Source of the DNA: Bacillota bacterium | Lineage (GTDB): Bacteria; Bacillota; Clostridia; Christensenellales; SZUA-584 | Assembly (NCBI GenBank): GCA_023397655.1 | Contig: JAEWTW010000043.1 | Coordinates: 1-64,000 of the forward strand | DNA length: 64,000 nucleotides | Direction of reading: 5' to 3' | In this document: positions 25,489 through 34,875 of the stretch, in pieces | Layout: every line of letters starts with the position of its first letter | How positions within the stretch are numbered: the stretch's first letter is position 1 | The notes under the pieces: model-generated | Told to the model about the DNA's origin: nothing | Databases searched by the model: none | Seen by the model: only the letters and a program-made list of their open reading frames with translations | Program-made: the position numbers and the translations under genes

Positions 25489-25491
25489 TTG

Positions 25492-25755
25492 TTATTTTCT
25501 TAAGTTTAAGCCCTTGAGCACTTCCCTGTACCGTTCAATGTCTTTCTTCTTAAGATAATCCAGCAAGCCTCTCCTCTTACCGACCATTTTTAAGAGCCCG
25601 CGCCGCGAATGATGATCCTTGGCATGAATCTTCAGATGGTCGTTCAGGTGATTGATCCGTTCGGACAACAGCGCAATCTGTACTTCCGGCGACCCCGTGT
25701 CGCCCGTCGTCTGGGCAAATTTCGCTATAATGCCCGCCTTTTTTTCTTTATCCAT
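25492..25755 (-). CDS. rpsO: 30S ribosomal protein S15
   Basis: A protein of 87 residues; ATG at 25755 follows GGGAGGAAC. The S15 signature is plain: TGSPEVQIALLSERINHL, then HSRRGLLKMVGKRRGLLDYL. It binds 16S rRNA in the small-subunit platform. It is first gene of an rpsO-pnp unit with a promoter at 25850-25878. Confidence 0.97.
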   Translation of the reverse strand: MDKEKKAGIIAKFAQTTGDTGSPEVQIALLSERINHLNDHLKIHAKDHHSRRGLLKMVGKRRGLLDYLKKKDIERYREVLKGLNLRK

Positions 25756-25849
25756 TTTTAAAAGTTCCTCCCGCCTTTTCGGCAACCCCGCAAACGATGT
25801 AAAGCGTCGGGTGTTCGCAAAACATTGTAAGCGGTTAAAATCAGAAAAC

Positions 25850-25878
25850 ATAATATCATAAGCGGCCAAATTTGTAAA
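25850..25878 (-). promoter_or_regulatory. Predicted sigma-A promoter of rpsO-pnp
   Basis: On the minus strand TTTACA and TATTAT are separated by 17 bases, leaving a leader of roughly 90 bases before rpsO. Confidence 0.68.
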
Positions 25879-26041
25879 CAATGGTTTAATCAAAATGACC
25901 GATCCAAAACTCTGCCTGATTTCTTGACTTATTCATTTGCTGTTGTCTTCCTTTTTATACTACGCATTTTACATGGCATTTTTCGTGCTGGCGCATTCCA
26001 TTTATTGCATAATTTCTTGCATCAAATTTTTCAGGCTTCCC

Positions 26042-26071
26042 TGTGCAAATCATTTTCGTTTGTGCTATAAT
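26042..26071 (+). promoter_or_regulatory. Possible promoter of the rnf operon
   Basis: A perfect TATAAT at 26066-26071 with a weak -35 (TGTGCA) 18 bases upstream, 65 bases before rnfC. Confidence 0.5.
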
Positions 26072-26136
26072 AGCTGTCTGGGATTATTCAAATCACAGGT
26101 TCTGCATATTGTTATTATTTAGTTTGAGGAGACTGT

Positions 26137-27474
26137 ATGTCAAGCAAATTCAGTTTCAGAGGCGGTATTCATCCGCTTCAGCACATCCATCACGGCAAGC
26201 GTTTTACGGAAGGACGCCCCATCGAAAGGTGCAGCGTACCGGACGAGGTGGTCATACCGCTGGCGCAGCACATCGGTGCGCCTTCCACACCCATTGTCGC
26301 GGTGGGAGATATTGTTGATATGGGTCAGCGCATCGCCGATGAGCGCGGCTACGTAAGCGTACCGTGCTTTTCCAGCGTCTCCGGCAAAGTGAAGGCCATC
26401 GAGATGCGCCCGCATATTTCCGGTCAGAAGAGCATGGCCATCGTGATCGAGAATGACCGTGAGGACAGGCTTTATCCCGGCATCCAAAGTCCGGGACGGC
26501 TGGAGGATCTCTCGCCGCAGCAGATTATCGATGTCATCAAAAACGCGGGCCTCGTGGGCATGGGCGGCGCGGCGTTCCCAACGCACGTCAAGCTCTCACC
26601 ACCGGCCGAGAAAAAGATAGACACCGTCATCGTCAACGGCGCGGAATGCGAGCCTTATCTCACAGCGGATCATCGCATCATGCTGGAATATCCGGACGAA
26701 GTGGTACGCGGCCTCAAAGCCGTTATCAAGGCGCTGGGAGTCGATAACTCGTGGATCGGCATCGAGAACAACAAGCCGGACGCCATCGCCGCGATGCAGA
26801 AGGCCGTGAAGGGAACGGATATCAGCGTCGCACCGCTCAAGGTGAAATACCCGCAGGGCGCGGAAAAGCAGCTGATCAACGCCATCACCGGGCGCGAGGT
26901 GCCCTCGGGCGGCCTGCCGATGGACGTAGGCGTGGTGGTGGTCAACGCGGGCACCGCTTATCAAATCTGCCAGGCTGTCGAGAAAGGCCTGCCGCTGTTT
27001 GAGCGCGTGGTAACCGTCACAGGCAGCGTGGGGCAACCGTCCAATCTGCTGGTGCGCATCGGCACGCCGGTGTCCTACGTGATCACGCATGCGGGCGGAC
27101 TGGCCGGCAAGGTGGAGAAGGTGATCGCGGGCGGCCCCATGATGGGCATCGCGATGCACAACATCGACGCGCCGGTGATGAAGGGCACGTCGGGCATACT
27201 GGTGCTGGACGATAAGATGGCCCGCCCCGCGGACGAATCGCCCTGCATCCGCTGCTCCAGATGCGTCATGGTCTGCCCCATCGGTCTGCAGCCCTACCTG
27301 CTGGACGCCTATGCGGAAAGGGACCGCTTTGACGACGCTGAGAAGTCGGGCGTGATGGACTGCATCGAGTGCGGCTGCTGCGCGTATACCTGCCCGGCCA
27401 ACCGGCACCTCGTGCAGGGCATGCGGCTCGCCAAATGCGAGATCATCAACAAACGCAAAGCATGCAGCAAATAG
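26137..27474 (+). CDS. rnfC: Rnf complex subunit RnfC
   Basis: A protein of 445 residues; GAGGAG precedes ATG at 26137. It has the RnfC N-terminal barrel (FRGGIHPLQHIHHGK), the NuoF-like NADH/FMN region (GLVGMGGAAFPTHVKL, NGAECEPYLTADH) and two 4Fe-4S motifs near the C-terminus (CIRCSRCVMVCP, CIECGCCAYTCP). It is the NAD-binding peripheral subunit of the ferredoxin:NAD+ oxidoreductase. It begins a contiguous rnfCDGEAB operon, the order typical of Clostridia. Confidence 0.96.
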   Translation: MSSKFSFRGGIHPLQHIHHGKRFTEGRPIERCSVPDEVVIPLAQHIGAPSTPIVAVGDIVDMGQRIADERGYVSVPCFSSVSGKVKAIEMRPHISGQKSMAIVIENDREDRLYPGIQSPGRLEDLSPQQIIDVIKNAGLVGMGGAAFPTHVKLSPPAEKKIDTVIVNGAECEPYLTADHRIMLEYPDEVVRGLKAVIKALGVDNSWIGIENNKPDAIAAMQKAVKGTDISVAPLKVKYPQGAEKQLINAITGREVPSGGLPMDVGVVVVNAGTAYQICQAVEKGLPLFERVVTVTGSVGQPSNLLVRIGTPVSYVITHAGGLAGKVEKVIAGGPMMGIAMHNIDAPVMKGTSGILVLDDKMARPADESPCIRCSRCVMVCPIGLQPYLLDAYAERDRFDDAEKSGVMDCIECGCCAYTCPANRHLVQGMRLAKCEIINKRKACSK

Positions 27475-27516
27475 CTGCAGCGGTATTATAGTTTCTTAGT
27501 TTTATTGGAGGTATAT

Positions 27517-28455
27517 ATGGACAAATACGTTTTGTCTTCGTCGCCGCATGTGCGTTCCACGGAAACCACAGGCCGCATCATGCGCGACGTTCTCATCGCT
27601 CTGCTCCCGGCGACAGTGCTCGGGGTCGTTTTCTTCGGCCTCTCCGCGTTGTGGGTGGTGCTGGTGAGCACCGCGTCCGCTGTGGGAGCGGAAGCGTTAC
27701 TGCAGCTGCTGATGAAAAAGAAGGTGACGATAAGCGATGGCAGCGCAGCGGTCACGGGTTTGCTGCTGGCGCTCAACCTGCCGCCGTCCGTGCCGCTCTA
27801 CATACCGATCATCGGCTCTGTGTTCGCGATCGCCATCGTCAAGCAGTGCTTCGGCGGTCTGGGGCACAACTTCATTAACCCGGCGCTGGCCGCACGGGCG
27901 TTCCTGATGGCTTCGTGGCCCACCGCCATGACCTCATGGACGATGCCTGCGGATGCGGTATCCACCGCCACGCCGCTCTCCGCCCTCAAGGTGGCGGGCG
28001 CGGGCGTGCTCAGCCCCCAGCTCGACATGTTTCTGGGCAACATCGGCGGCTGCATCGGCGAAACCAGCGCCATCGCGCTCATCGTCGGCGGCCTGTATCT
28101 GGCAGCCCGGTTTGTAATCGACGTGCGCATCCCCTTTGTATACATCGCCACCGTGGCGCTGTTCACATGGGTGGCCGGGCCGGAAGGCCTGTTCACCGGC
28201 GACGCGCTCTATCACATACTGGCCGGCGGACTGATGATCGGCGCGTTCTTCATGGCGACAGACTACACCACCTCCCCGATGTCGGGAACGGGCAAGATCG
28301 TTTTCGCTCTGGGCTGCGGCGTGCTGACCAGTGTAATCCGCCTGTGGGGCGGTTACCCCGAAGGCGTGTCGTATTCAATACTGCTGATGAACCTTGTCGT
28401 GCCGCTGATTGACAGGGCTTTTACACCTAAGAGATTCGGAGGTGTGCGCGCATGA
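27517..28455 (+). CDS. rnfD: Rnf complex subunit RnfD
   Basis: A protein of 312 residues; ATG at 27517 has GGAGG five bases upstream. It has about eight or nine predicted membrane segments and the flavinylation motif STATPLS, whose threonine carries covalent FMN in the family. GGLGHNFINPALAARAFL is the conserved NqrB/RnfD signature. Its stop overlaps the start of rnfG (ATGA). Confidence 0.95.
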   Translation: MDKYVLSSSPHVRSTETTGRIMRDVLIALLPATVLGVVFFGLSALWVVLVSTASAVGAEALLQLLMKKKVTISDGSAAVTGLLLALNLPPSVPLYIPIIGSVFAIAIVKQCFGGLGHNFINPALAARAFLMASWPTAMTSWTMPADAVSTATPLSALKVAGAGVLSPQLDMFLGNIGGCIGETSAIALIVGGLYLAARFVIDVRIPFVYIATVALFTWVAGPEGLFTGDALYHILAGGLMIGAFFMATDYTTSPMSGTGKIVFALGCGVLTSVIRLWGGYPEGVSYSILLMNLVVPLIDRAFTPKRFGGVRA

Positions 28456-29027
28456 ATAAAATAGTTGTCATCACACTCAAGCTGCTCCTGATTACGCTCA
28501 TCGCCGGTGCTCTGCTGGGCGTCGTGAACAGCGTGACCAAGGGGCCCATCGCCGAACAGGCCCGCAAGGAAGCGGAGGAGGCGCGGCGCGCCGCCTTTGC
28601 CGATGCCGTGAGCTTTGAGGAAAGCACAGCGGCCATTCCGGAAGACTTCGGCATCATCAAGAGCGTATACACCGCGCTGGACGCAGACGGCAGCGAGATC
28701 GGCATCGTCGCTTCTGTCGTCACCAAGGGTTACAGTTCCGGGCTTAACCTGACGATCGGCATCGGCGCGGACGGCACAATTCATGGCGTCATCGTGGGCA
28801 GCCACGGCGAAACGCCGGGCCTCGGCGCTAAAGCCACTGAAGAGAAATTCCGCGGCCAGTATACCGGTAAGACGTACTCGGAACCGCTGACTGTCGTGAA
28901 AAACCCGCCGTCGGCTGACAACGAGGTGCAGGCGATCACCGGCGCGACCATCACGTCGCGCGGCGTCACCGATGCCGTCAATACTGTCGCCGCTTACTAC
29001 ACCGAAGTTATGGGAGGTGCTCAATGA
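28452..29027 (+). CDS. rnfG: Rnf complex subunit RnfG
   Basis: A protein of 191 residues with one N-terminal membrane helix (about 5-27) and an extracytoplasmic FMN-binding domain. TGATITSRGV near residue 165 is the flavin-attachment motif (S/T-GAT), and GETPGLGAKA is conserved. It carries covalent FMN on the outer face of the Rnf complex. It overlaps both rnfD and rnfE by four bases, so translation is coupled. Confidence 0.95.
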   Translation: MNKIVVITLKLLLITLIAGALLGVVNSVTKGPIAEQARKEAEEARRAAFADAVSFEESTAAIPEDFGIIKSVYTALDADGSEIGIVASVVTKGYSSGLNLTIGIGADGTIHGVIVGSHGETPGLGAKATEEKFRGQYTGKTYSEPLTVVKNPPSADNEVQAITGATITSRGVTDAVNTVAAYYTEVMGGAQ

Positions 29028-29632
29028 GAACCAAACCTCTTGCACTTTTGAAAAACGGCATATTGGATGAGAACCCGACGCTGCGACTGGTGCTGGGCAT
29101 GTGCCCCACGCTCGCCGTCACCACGGCAGCCTCCAACGGTATCGGCATGGGACTTGCAGCCACGTTCGTGCTCATCGGGTCCAACGTGGTGATATCGCTG
29201 CTGCGCAAGTTCATCCCTGATAAGGTGCGCATACCGGCATTCGTCGTCGTCATCGCGGCGTTCGTTACCATCGTACAGATGGCCATGAAAGCCTACGTAC
29301 CGGCGCTGGACAAATCGCTCGGTCTGTTCATACCGCTGATCGTTGTGAACTGCATCATCCTCGCGCGTGCGGAAGCGTTCGCATCCAAGAACACTGTGGG
29401 CGCATCGTTCTTCGACGGCCTCGGCATGGGGCTCGGGTTTACCGCAGCGCTGCTCGTGATGGCGACCATCCGTGAGATACTCGGCAACGGCACGTTCTTC
29501 GGACTGTCGCTGTTCGGGCCGAATTTTCAGCCCATGCTGATCATGGTGGCCGCGCCGGGTGGTTTCATCACACTGGGGCTGCTGCTCGGTCTCCTAAACA
29601 AGTTGACGATGAAAAAGAAAGGAGCGCGGTAA
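29024..29632 (+). CDS. rnfE: Rnf complex subunit RnfE
   Basis: A protein of 202 residues, almost wholly hydrophobic with about six membrane helices. LKNGILDENPTLRLVLGMCPTLA at the N-terminus (shown here as family phrase NGILDENPTLR) and VVNCIILARAEAFA are the Rnf/Nqr signature with the conserved cysteines that hold an iron-sulfur centre in the membrane. It pairs with RnfA to form the pseudo-symmetric core. Confidence 0.95.
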   Translation: MRTKPLALLKNGILDENPTLRLVLGMCPTLAVTTAASNGIGMGLAATFVLIGSNVVISLLRKFIPDKVRIPAFVVVIAAFVTIVQMAMKAYVPALDKSLGLFIPLIVVNCIILARAEAFASKNTVGASFFDGLGMGLGFTAALLVMATIREILGNGTFFGLSLFGPNFQPMLIMVAAPGGFITLGLLLGLLNKLTMKKKGAR

Positions 29633-29635
29633 CAC

Positions 29636-30220
29636 ATGGAAGGCTTTACAGGCATACTGCTGATATTGCTCAGCTCAATACTGGTTAACAACTTCGTGCT
29701 GTCGCGGTTCCTTGGCATCTGCCCGTTCCTCGGCGTGTCCAAGAAGGTGGAGACTGCGCTTGGTATGGGCATGGCCGTCACGTTCGTGATGGCGCTTGCC
29801 TCCGTGATTTCCTACCTCGTGCACTATTTCATACTGGTGCCGCTTGAGATCGAATACATGCAGACCATCGCGTTCATACTGGTTATTGCGGCGCTGGTTC
29901 AGCTGGTGGAAATGACGCTGATGAAGCTGGTGCCGTCGCTGTATCAGGCGCTGGGCGTGTATCTGCCGCTGATCACCACCAACTGCGCGGTGCTCGGCGT
30001 GGCCATACTGAACATTACGGAAGAATACAACCTGCTGCAGACGCTGACGCACGGTATTGGCGCAGCAGTCGGATTTACGCTGGCCATCGTGCTGTTTGCG
30101 GGCATCCGCGAGCGGCTGGAGCTGGCCGACATCCCCGAACCCCTGAAGGGCTTCCCCATCGCGCTGATTGCCGCGGGGCTGATGTCCATCGCTTTCCTTG
30201 GGTTCTCGGGGCTGGTTTAA
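29636..30220 (+). CDS. rnfA: Rnf complex subunit RnfA
   Basis: A protein of 194 residues with about six membrane helices. VLSRFLGICPFLGVSKK and TTNCAVLGVAILN contain the conserved cysteines that mirror those of RnfE. It lies three bases after rnfE. With RnfE it forms the ion-translocating membrane core. Confidence 0.95.
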   Translation: MEGFTGILLILLSSILVNNFVLSRFLGICPFLGVSKKVETALGMGMAVTFVMALASVISYLVHYFILVPLEIEYMQTIAFILVIAALVQLVEMTLMKLVPSLYQALGVYLPLITTNCAVLGVAILNITEEYNLLQTLTHGIGAAVGFTLAIVLFAGIRERLELADIPEPLKGFPIALIAAGLMSIAFLGFSGLV

Positions 30221-30234
30221 CAGGGAGGTAAACT

Positions 30235-31059
30235 ATGATCAACGACATCATATGGCCGGTCGCCGCTTTGGGCGGACTCGGCTTGTTACTGGGGCTGGGG
30301 CTGGCGATTGCATCCAAGCTGCTGGCGGTGAAAACCGACCCGCTGGTGGAGCAGGTGCGCGAGCTGCTGCCCGGGGCCAATTGTGGCGGCTGCGGTATTC
30401 CCGGCTGCGACGGCTTCGCGAAAGCAGTGGCCTCAGGTGAACTGAGTGCGGCGAAATGCGTCGCGATTTCATGCGATAATTTAAACGCCATATCGGCGCT
30501 GCTGGGCGTGGAAACCGAGCTGGCTGAGAAAAAGGTGGCACGCGTGCGCTGCCACGGCGATTCTGAGAACTGCGTATCCAAATACACCTATACGGGCATC
30601 CACGACTGCCGTGCGGCGGCGCTGCTGGCCGGCGGCCCGTCAGCCTGTGCTTTTGGCTGCGTGGGCCTTTTAACCTGCGGCAAGGTGTGCCCGTTCGGCG
30701 CGATCTACCTCAGCGACAAGGGCATCGCCGCGGTGGACGAAAGCCTATGTACCGGCTGCGGCCAGTGCGAAGCGGTGTGCCCCAAGCACGTGATCACCGT
30801 TATGCCCAAAAAGCACGACGTGTTCATCGCCTGCCGCACCACGGAAAAGGGCAAAGCGGTGGCGGCCAACTGCAAGGCGGGTTGCATCGCATGCACTCTC
30901 TGCGCAAAAAAGTGCCCCGAAGGCGCGATCACAATGATTGATAACCTGCCGCACATTGACTACGACAAGTGCACCGGCTGCGGCGTGTGCGTGGGCGTAT
31001 GCCCCAAGGGCTCCATCGCGATCAACAAGGAGCAGAACAACAATGTCTGCGCCATCTAG
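30235..31059 (+). CDS. rnfB: Rnf complex subunit RnfB (ferredoxin-type)
   Basis: A protein of 274 residues with an N-terminal membrane anchor (about 6-26), a Fe-S domain with the cysteine set CGGCGIPGCDGFAKAV, and C-terminal 4Fe-4S clusters (CTGCGQCEAVCP, CIACTLCAKKCP, CTGCGVCVGVCP and an additional cysteine group at CAFGCVGLLTCGKVCP). It accepts electrons from reduced ferredoxin and passes them into the complex. It closes the operon; the maf gene begins within its last codons. Confidence 0.95.
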   Translation: MINDIIWPVAALGGLGLLLGLGLAIASKLLAVKTDPLVEQVRELLPGANCGGCGIPGCDGFAKAVASGELSAAKCVAISCDNLNAISALLGVETELAEKKVARVRCHGDSENCVSKYTYTGIHDCRAAALLAGGPSACAFGCVGLLTCGKVCPFGAIYLSDKGIAAVDESLCTGCGQCEAVCPKHVITVMPKKHDVFIACRTTEKGKAVAANCKAGCIACTLCAKKCPEGAITMIDNLPHIDYDKCTGCGVCVGVCPKGSIAINKEQNNNVCAI

Positions 31060-31621
31060 TCCCGTATGCGGCGGACGCCGCGTGATACTCGCGTCCGGCT
31101 CGCCGCGCCGCCGGGAACTGCTGGCTTACATTGTTTCGGCGTTTGAGATCATTCCGAGCGGCATCGAGGAAATCGCGACTGGCACCCCGGCGCAGCAGGT
31201 AGAACAACTGGCGGCGGACAAGGCGGCGGACATCGCACAAAGATATCCGGATGCCGTCGTCATCGGCGCGGATACGCTGGTGGCGGTGGACGAACTGGTG
31301 CTGGGTAAGCCCACTGACGAGGCGGAAGCCGCAGCCATGCTGAAACAGCTGTCCGGGCGCACGCACACGGTTTACACCGGCGTCGCTGTGATCTGCGCAG
31401 GCAAAACGCATTCTTTGGTGGAAGCGACACAGGTCACGTTCTGCCGGATGACGGATGAAGAGATACGCGATTACATCGCCACAGGCGAACCAATGGACAA
31501 GGCGGGCGCGTACGGCATACAGGGCTATGGCGGAAAATACATCACCGGCATCGAAGGCTGTTTCTTTAATGTGATGGGTCTGCCGCTGAACCGGCTATAT
31601 ACCATACTCAAGAGCATCTGA
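31043..31621 (+). CDS. maf: Maf-family nucleotide pyrophosphatase
   Basis: A protein of 192 residues; ATG at 31043 has AAGGAG ten bases upstream inside rnfB, which it overlaps by 17 bases. The Maf signature is complete: ILASGSPRRRELL, VIGADTLVAVDELVLGKP, SGRTHTVYTGVAV and DKAGAYGIQGYGG. Members hydrolyse non-canonical nucleoside triphosphates (dTTP/UTP or modified pyrimidines) and can halt septation. Coupling to rnf is probably by read-through. Confidence 0.94.
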   Translation: MSAPSSPVCGGRRVILASGSPRRRELLAYIVSAFEIIPSGIEEIATGTPAQQVEQLAADKAADIAQRYPDAVVIGADTLVAVDELVLGKPTDEAEAAAMLKQLSGRTHTVYTGVAVICAGKTHSLVEATQVTFCRMTDEEIRDYIATGEPMDKAGAYGIQGYGGKYITGIEGCFFNVMGLPLNRLYTILKSI

Positions 31622-31636
31622 CTCAAGTCAATATCA

Positions 31637-31675
31637 AAAACGGCGAGGCATGTGTCCCGCCGTTTATTTATTTTG
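31637..31675 (+). terminator. Terminator after maf
   Basis: AACGGCG and CCGCCGTT arms with a 12-base loop, followed by TATTTATTTT. It ends the rnf-maf unit and overlaps the stop of the convergent AT-rich gene. Confidence 0.75.
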
Positions 31676-32309
31676 TATGTGGGGGCCTGTAATCCCAGAA
31701 ATCAACCTTATCAAAAAACTCGTAAATGGCTTTCAAGTTAGTATTATATCTTTCACGATAGAATTTACTCATGGGTGTTTTGCATAGGTTGATTATATAA
31801 TTCATTATCTCCTTTACTGACTGTTCAAGTTCGATATTTTGACTATTCGCGCTACCAAAGTTAAAATCTATAGTTTGGCAGCCATTCCAACGGATAAAGC
31901 CCAAATTTCTGAAACCAATATTGTTATCAATCGGAGCGGGGGCACCTCTGTCTGTAATAAGTCCTCCGATTGCAAATTGGAGTACTGATATTTTTACGTC
32001 CAATGCCTTTAGCAGAGCGTCCAACTCACACTGTTCGGTTTCAGTTAATTCATGCTGTATTATTTTAACTTCGGGCCACTTCTTTAATCTTTTATCGTTT
32101 AACTCCTCAGGCCTGTTCCATTGCGCATATCTGATTATCGGAGTCAGAAACTTCTTATCCCTATTAACAGTATTATCAGTATAAACCGAACATGAAACGG
32201 ATACTTTGTTAATACCCATACTGTAATTCTTTATTGTTAAAACGGATTCAAGCCATCCAAAGTCGTCAATACTCGGCAGTGGAAAAATTGACCTGGGGCC
32301 GTCAAGCAA
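31668..32309 (-). CDS. AT-rich protein of unknown function; true start uncertain
   Basis: I do not recognise this family. At least 213 residues, soluble, with no membrane segment, signal peptide or metal motif; notable phrases are GFIRWNGCQTIDFNFG and CKTPMSKFYRERYNTNLKAI. The frame is open another 30 codons upstream with plausible protein (KIDKFELVDNIHESKETRY), up to the stop of the NADH-oxidase-like gene. That stretch contains no ATG, GTG or TTG. GGAGGGG just inside the preceding gene would serve an ATA or CTG start near 32394-32400. Base composition is far more AT-rich than its neighbours, indicating transfer. Confidence 0.65.
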   Translation of the reverse strand: MLDGPRSIFPLPSIDDFGWLESVLTIKNYSMGINKVSVSCSVYTDNTVNRDKKFLTPIIRYAQWNRPEELNDKRLKKWPEVKIIQHELTETEQCELDALLKALDVKISVLQFAIGGLITDRGAPAPIDNNIGFRNLGFIRWNGCQTIDFNFGSANSQNIELEQSVKEIMNYIINLCKTPMSKFYRERYNTNLKAIYEFFDKVDFWDYRPPHTK

Positions 32310-32398
32310 TTCCCATGCAATCGTGTTCCGTATTCTTCTATTGTATCTTGTTTCTTTGCTCTCATGAATATTGTCGACTAATTCAAACTTGTCTATTT

Positions 32399-33736
32399 TC
32401 AGCCCCTCCTGTTCAGCGCCGACACCAGCAGCATGCCGGTGTAATGGACCGGATCCCTTGCGGTCGCGAAAGGCGGCGCATAGGCGAGGTCCAGATCCTC
32501 CAGCTCATCCGCCGTGGCTTTCTTCATAATCATCGCAGCGTATACGTCCAAACGCGTATCCACACCGCCGTAGCCGATCACCTGAGCGCCCAGCAGGCGG
32601 CGCGTCTTTTTGTCCGCCACCGCCTTGATGGTGAGCATCTGGCCGCCGAACACATCATATTTGTCTATGTTCTGGTGCTTCACCGTCACCACATCAAAGC
32701 CTTGCGCAAGCGCAGCTTTTTCCGTCAACCCGGTCAACCCTGCGGCCATGTCCAGCACCTTGAACACGCCGGTGCCGAGGCTTCCGCCGTATTCCATGCT
32801 GCCGCCCGTTACCGTGTCCCCCGCGATGCGTCCCATCTTGTTGGCCGTGGAGCCCAGCGGATACCACGCCGGTTCTCCCGTGACGGCGGAGAATGTCTCC
32901 GCGCAGTCGCCGCAGGCGTATATATCCTCGTCGCTGGTGCGCATGCGCTTATCCACACGCAGCGAACCCTTTGCGCCGGTCTCCAGCCCCGCATTGGCCG
33001 CCAGCTCCGTGTTGGGCCTCACGCCCGCTGCCACAATCACCAGCTCCGCGTCCAGTGTTTCGCCGCCGTTCAGCGTTACGCCTGCCTGTGATATGCGCTC
33101 CACGCGACGCGATGCGTGAAACTTCACACCCTTGGATTTAAGCTTCTCCTCCAGCACCGCCGCCATATCCGCGTCAAATGCAGGCGCAATCTGCGGCGCG
33201 ATCTCCACTATATTTACATCGATGCCGGGCAGGTTCTCCAGCATCTCCATGCCGATGTTGCCCGACCCCACGATCACCGCGCTCTTCGGCTTGTACGTCT
33301 CAATAAACGTGCGTATCGCGACCGCGTCACGCACGCTGCGCAGCACAAACACATGGCTCTGCCCCACTCCGGGGATGTCCGGAACGAAAGGAACCGCACC
33401 CGTCGCGACCACCAGCCGGTCGTAGCCGTCCTCAAACACCTTGCCGGTTTCTAGGTTCTTCACCGTCAATGTTTTGGCGGCCCGGTCTATGTTCAGCACC
33501 TCATGGCGCGTCAGCACATCCACTCCGTATTTCTGGCGGAAATAGGCGCTATCACGCGGGGCCAGCCGCTCACGGCTCTGCACGAGGCCGCCGATGTAGT
33601 ACGGCAGAGAGCAGCCGGAGTATGATATGTCCGCATCGCGCTCATACACGGTAATCTGCGCGTCCGGCATGTTCCTTCTGGCCTTGGCCGCGGCGGACGT
33701 CCCGGCCGCCACAGCGCCTATAATCAATATTTTCAC
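32399..33736 (-). CDS. CoA-disulfide reductase / NADH oxidase-like flavoprotein
   Basis: A protein of 445 residues; GTG at 33736 has AGGAGG seven bases upstream. It has the FAD motif (IIGAVAAGTSAAAKARR), the single active-site cysteine in SYSGCSLPYY near residue 43, the NAD motif (VIVGSGNIGMEMLENL), the second FAD motif (DIYACGDCAE) and a dimerisation domain with PPFATARDPVHYTG. Related enzymes reduce CoA disulfide, persulfides or O2 to water using NAD(P)H. No rhodanese domain is fused. A role in redox or oxygen defence is likely; the exact substrate is open. Confidence 0.88.
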   Translation of the reverse strand: MKILIIGAVAAGTSAAAKARRNMPDAQITVYERDADISYSGCSLPYYIGGLVQSRERLAPRDSAYFRQKYGVDVLTRHEVLNIDRAAKTLTVKNLETGKVFEDGYDRLVVATGAVPFVPDIPGVGQSHVFVLRSVRDAVAIRTFIETYKPKSAVIVGSGNIGMEMLENLPGIDVNIVEIAPQIAPAFDADMAAVLEEKLKSKGVKFHASRRVERISQAGVTLNGGETLDAELVIVAAGVRPNTELAANAGLETGAKGSLRVDKRMRTSDEDIYACGDCAETFSAVTGEPAWYPLGSTANKMGRIAGDTVTGGSMEYGGSLGTGVFKVLDMAAGLTGLTEKAALAQGFDVVTVKHQNIDKYDVFGGQMLTIKAVADKKTRRLLGAQVIGYGGVDTRLDVYAAMIMKKATADELEDLDLAYAPPFATARDPVHYTGMLLVSALNRRG

Positions 33737-33831
33737 GGTAATCCCTCCTTTGGTCACATGCCCATTATATCACAACCCGACGCTCGCTGCCGCAACAATC
33801 TCCGCCTGTGTCTGTCCGAAGCAGCGCCGGA

Positions 33832-34749
33832 TTATACGACTTCCAGCGGTACGCAGATATCCACCGGCATGCGCCCGTCCTCACCGCAGCTGCCGCTGTA
33901 CCGTTCGAACGCCACCGCATCAGCCGGACGGTAGCCGCTCTGCGGCAGCCATTCGCTGTACATATACGCCCACGCCTTGCTGTATTCATCCGTACCCAGC
34001 GCGAAGCGTCCCACGCCATATGTGCCGCCTTCCAGCACACCCTCGCACACCTCGCCGGACACCTCCACGTCCTCGCCGACGGGCACACAAACGTCCAGCC
34101 GCAGCTTCTGCTCATCCGTTATGTTCGGGTCATCGTGGTAGATCACATATGTCGTCCCCAGATCCACATCACGCGGTCCGGCCCACGCGCACAGCCTTCC
34201 GAACAATCCCTCAAACAGCTTTTCATCCCCCGCGTACGGGCCCACATAGCGGATATACGCGATGCGGGTTTTGTTCATCTTCTCAATCTTCACTTCCGGT
34301 TTCATGGCAAACCTCCTGTTTTTGGTGCCATTATACCCGTCAGCGAGTGCTTGAGCTTTCCCGCTGTTGCGCAGCAGTTGATACAGGCTGCTCTCCGTTT
34401 GACTTCTGTTGCTCTCCCGGAACTCGGAGGGTGCACACCCAAAGCGCTTTTTGAAAACGCGGCAGAAGACGGCGGAAGACGTGAAGCCATATTCATATGC
34501 CAGCTGCGTGATCTTCTGTGACGGATGCACACACAGCCTTGTGGCGGCCCTCTCCAGCCGCAGCCGCTGGATAAAAGCGAATAACGTTTCACCCGTCATC
34601 GCGGCGAAAATGCGGTGGAAGTGGTACTCTGAGAAACCGGCGATGGAAGCGAGCTCCGCCAGCGTCATCTCTTCAGCCAGATGTTTATCAATATAATCAC
34701 ATACTTTGTTGACCCTGACGATATACTCGTTGGCCTGCGTCTCATTCAT
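33832..34749 (-). CDS. AraC-family regulator with GyrI-like effector domain
   Basis: A protein of 305 residues. The N-terminal AraC DNA-binding domain has two helix-turn-helices (LAELASIAGFSEYHFHRIF; ITQLAYEYGFTSSAVFCRVFKK). The C-terminal domain (about 150-305) is GyrI/SOUL-type: KIEKMNKTRIAYIRYVGPY, then YVIYHDDPNITDEQKLRLDVC and a final PVDICVPLEV. Such proteins (Rob/BltR-like) sense small hydrophobic or cationic compounds and activate efflux or detoxification genes. No efflux gene is adjacent. It is divergent from mreB. Confidence 0.92.
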   Translation of the reverse strand: MNETQANEYIVRVNKVCDYIDKHLAEEMTLAELASIAGFSEYHFHRIFAAMTGETLFAFIQRLRLERAATRLCVHPSQKITQLAYEYGFTSSAVFCRVFKKRFGCAPSEFRESNRSQTESSLYQLLRNSGKAQALADGYNGTKNRRFAMKPEVKIEKMNKTRIAYIRYVGPYAGDEKLFEGLFGRLCAWAGPRDVDLGTTYVIYHDDPNITDEQKLRLDVCVPVGEDVEVSGEVCEGVLEGGTYGVGRFALGTDEYSKAWAYMYSEWLPQSGYRPADAVAFERYSGSCGEDGRMPVDICVPLEVV

Positions 34750-34875
34750 AAACCGCTCCTCCCTGCCGCTATCATATCATGACATATACGGCGCAACAAT
34801 ATCGCCTGTCCCATGCATGTATAAAATTATGGCTATACAGGCAAAATGATAGCATAACATTTGGGAGGTTATTGA

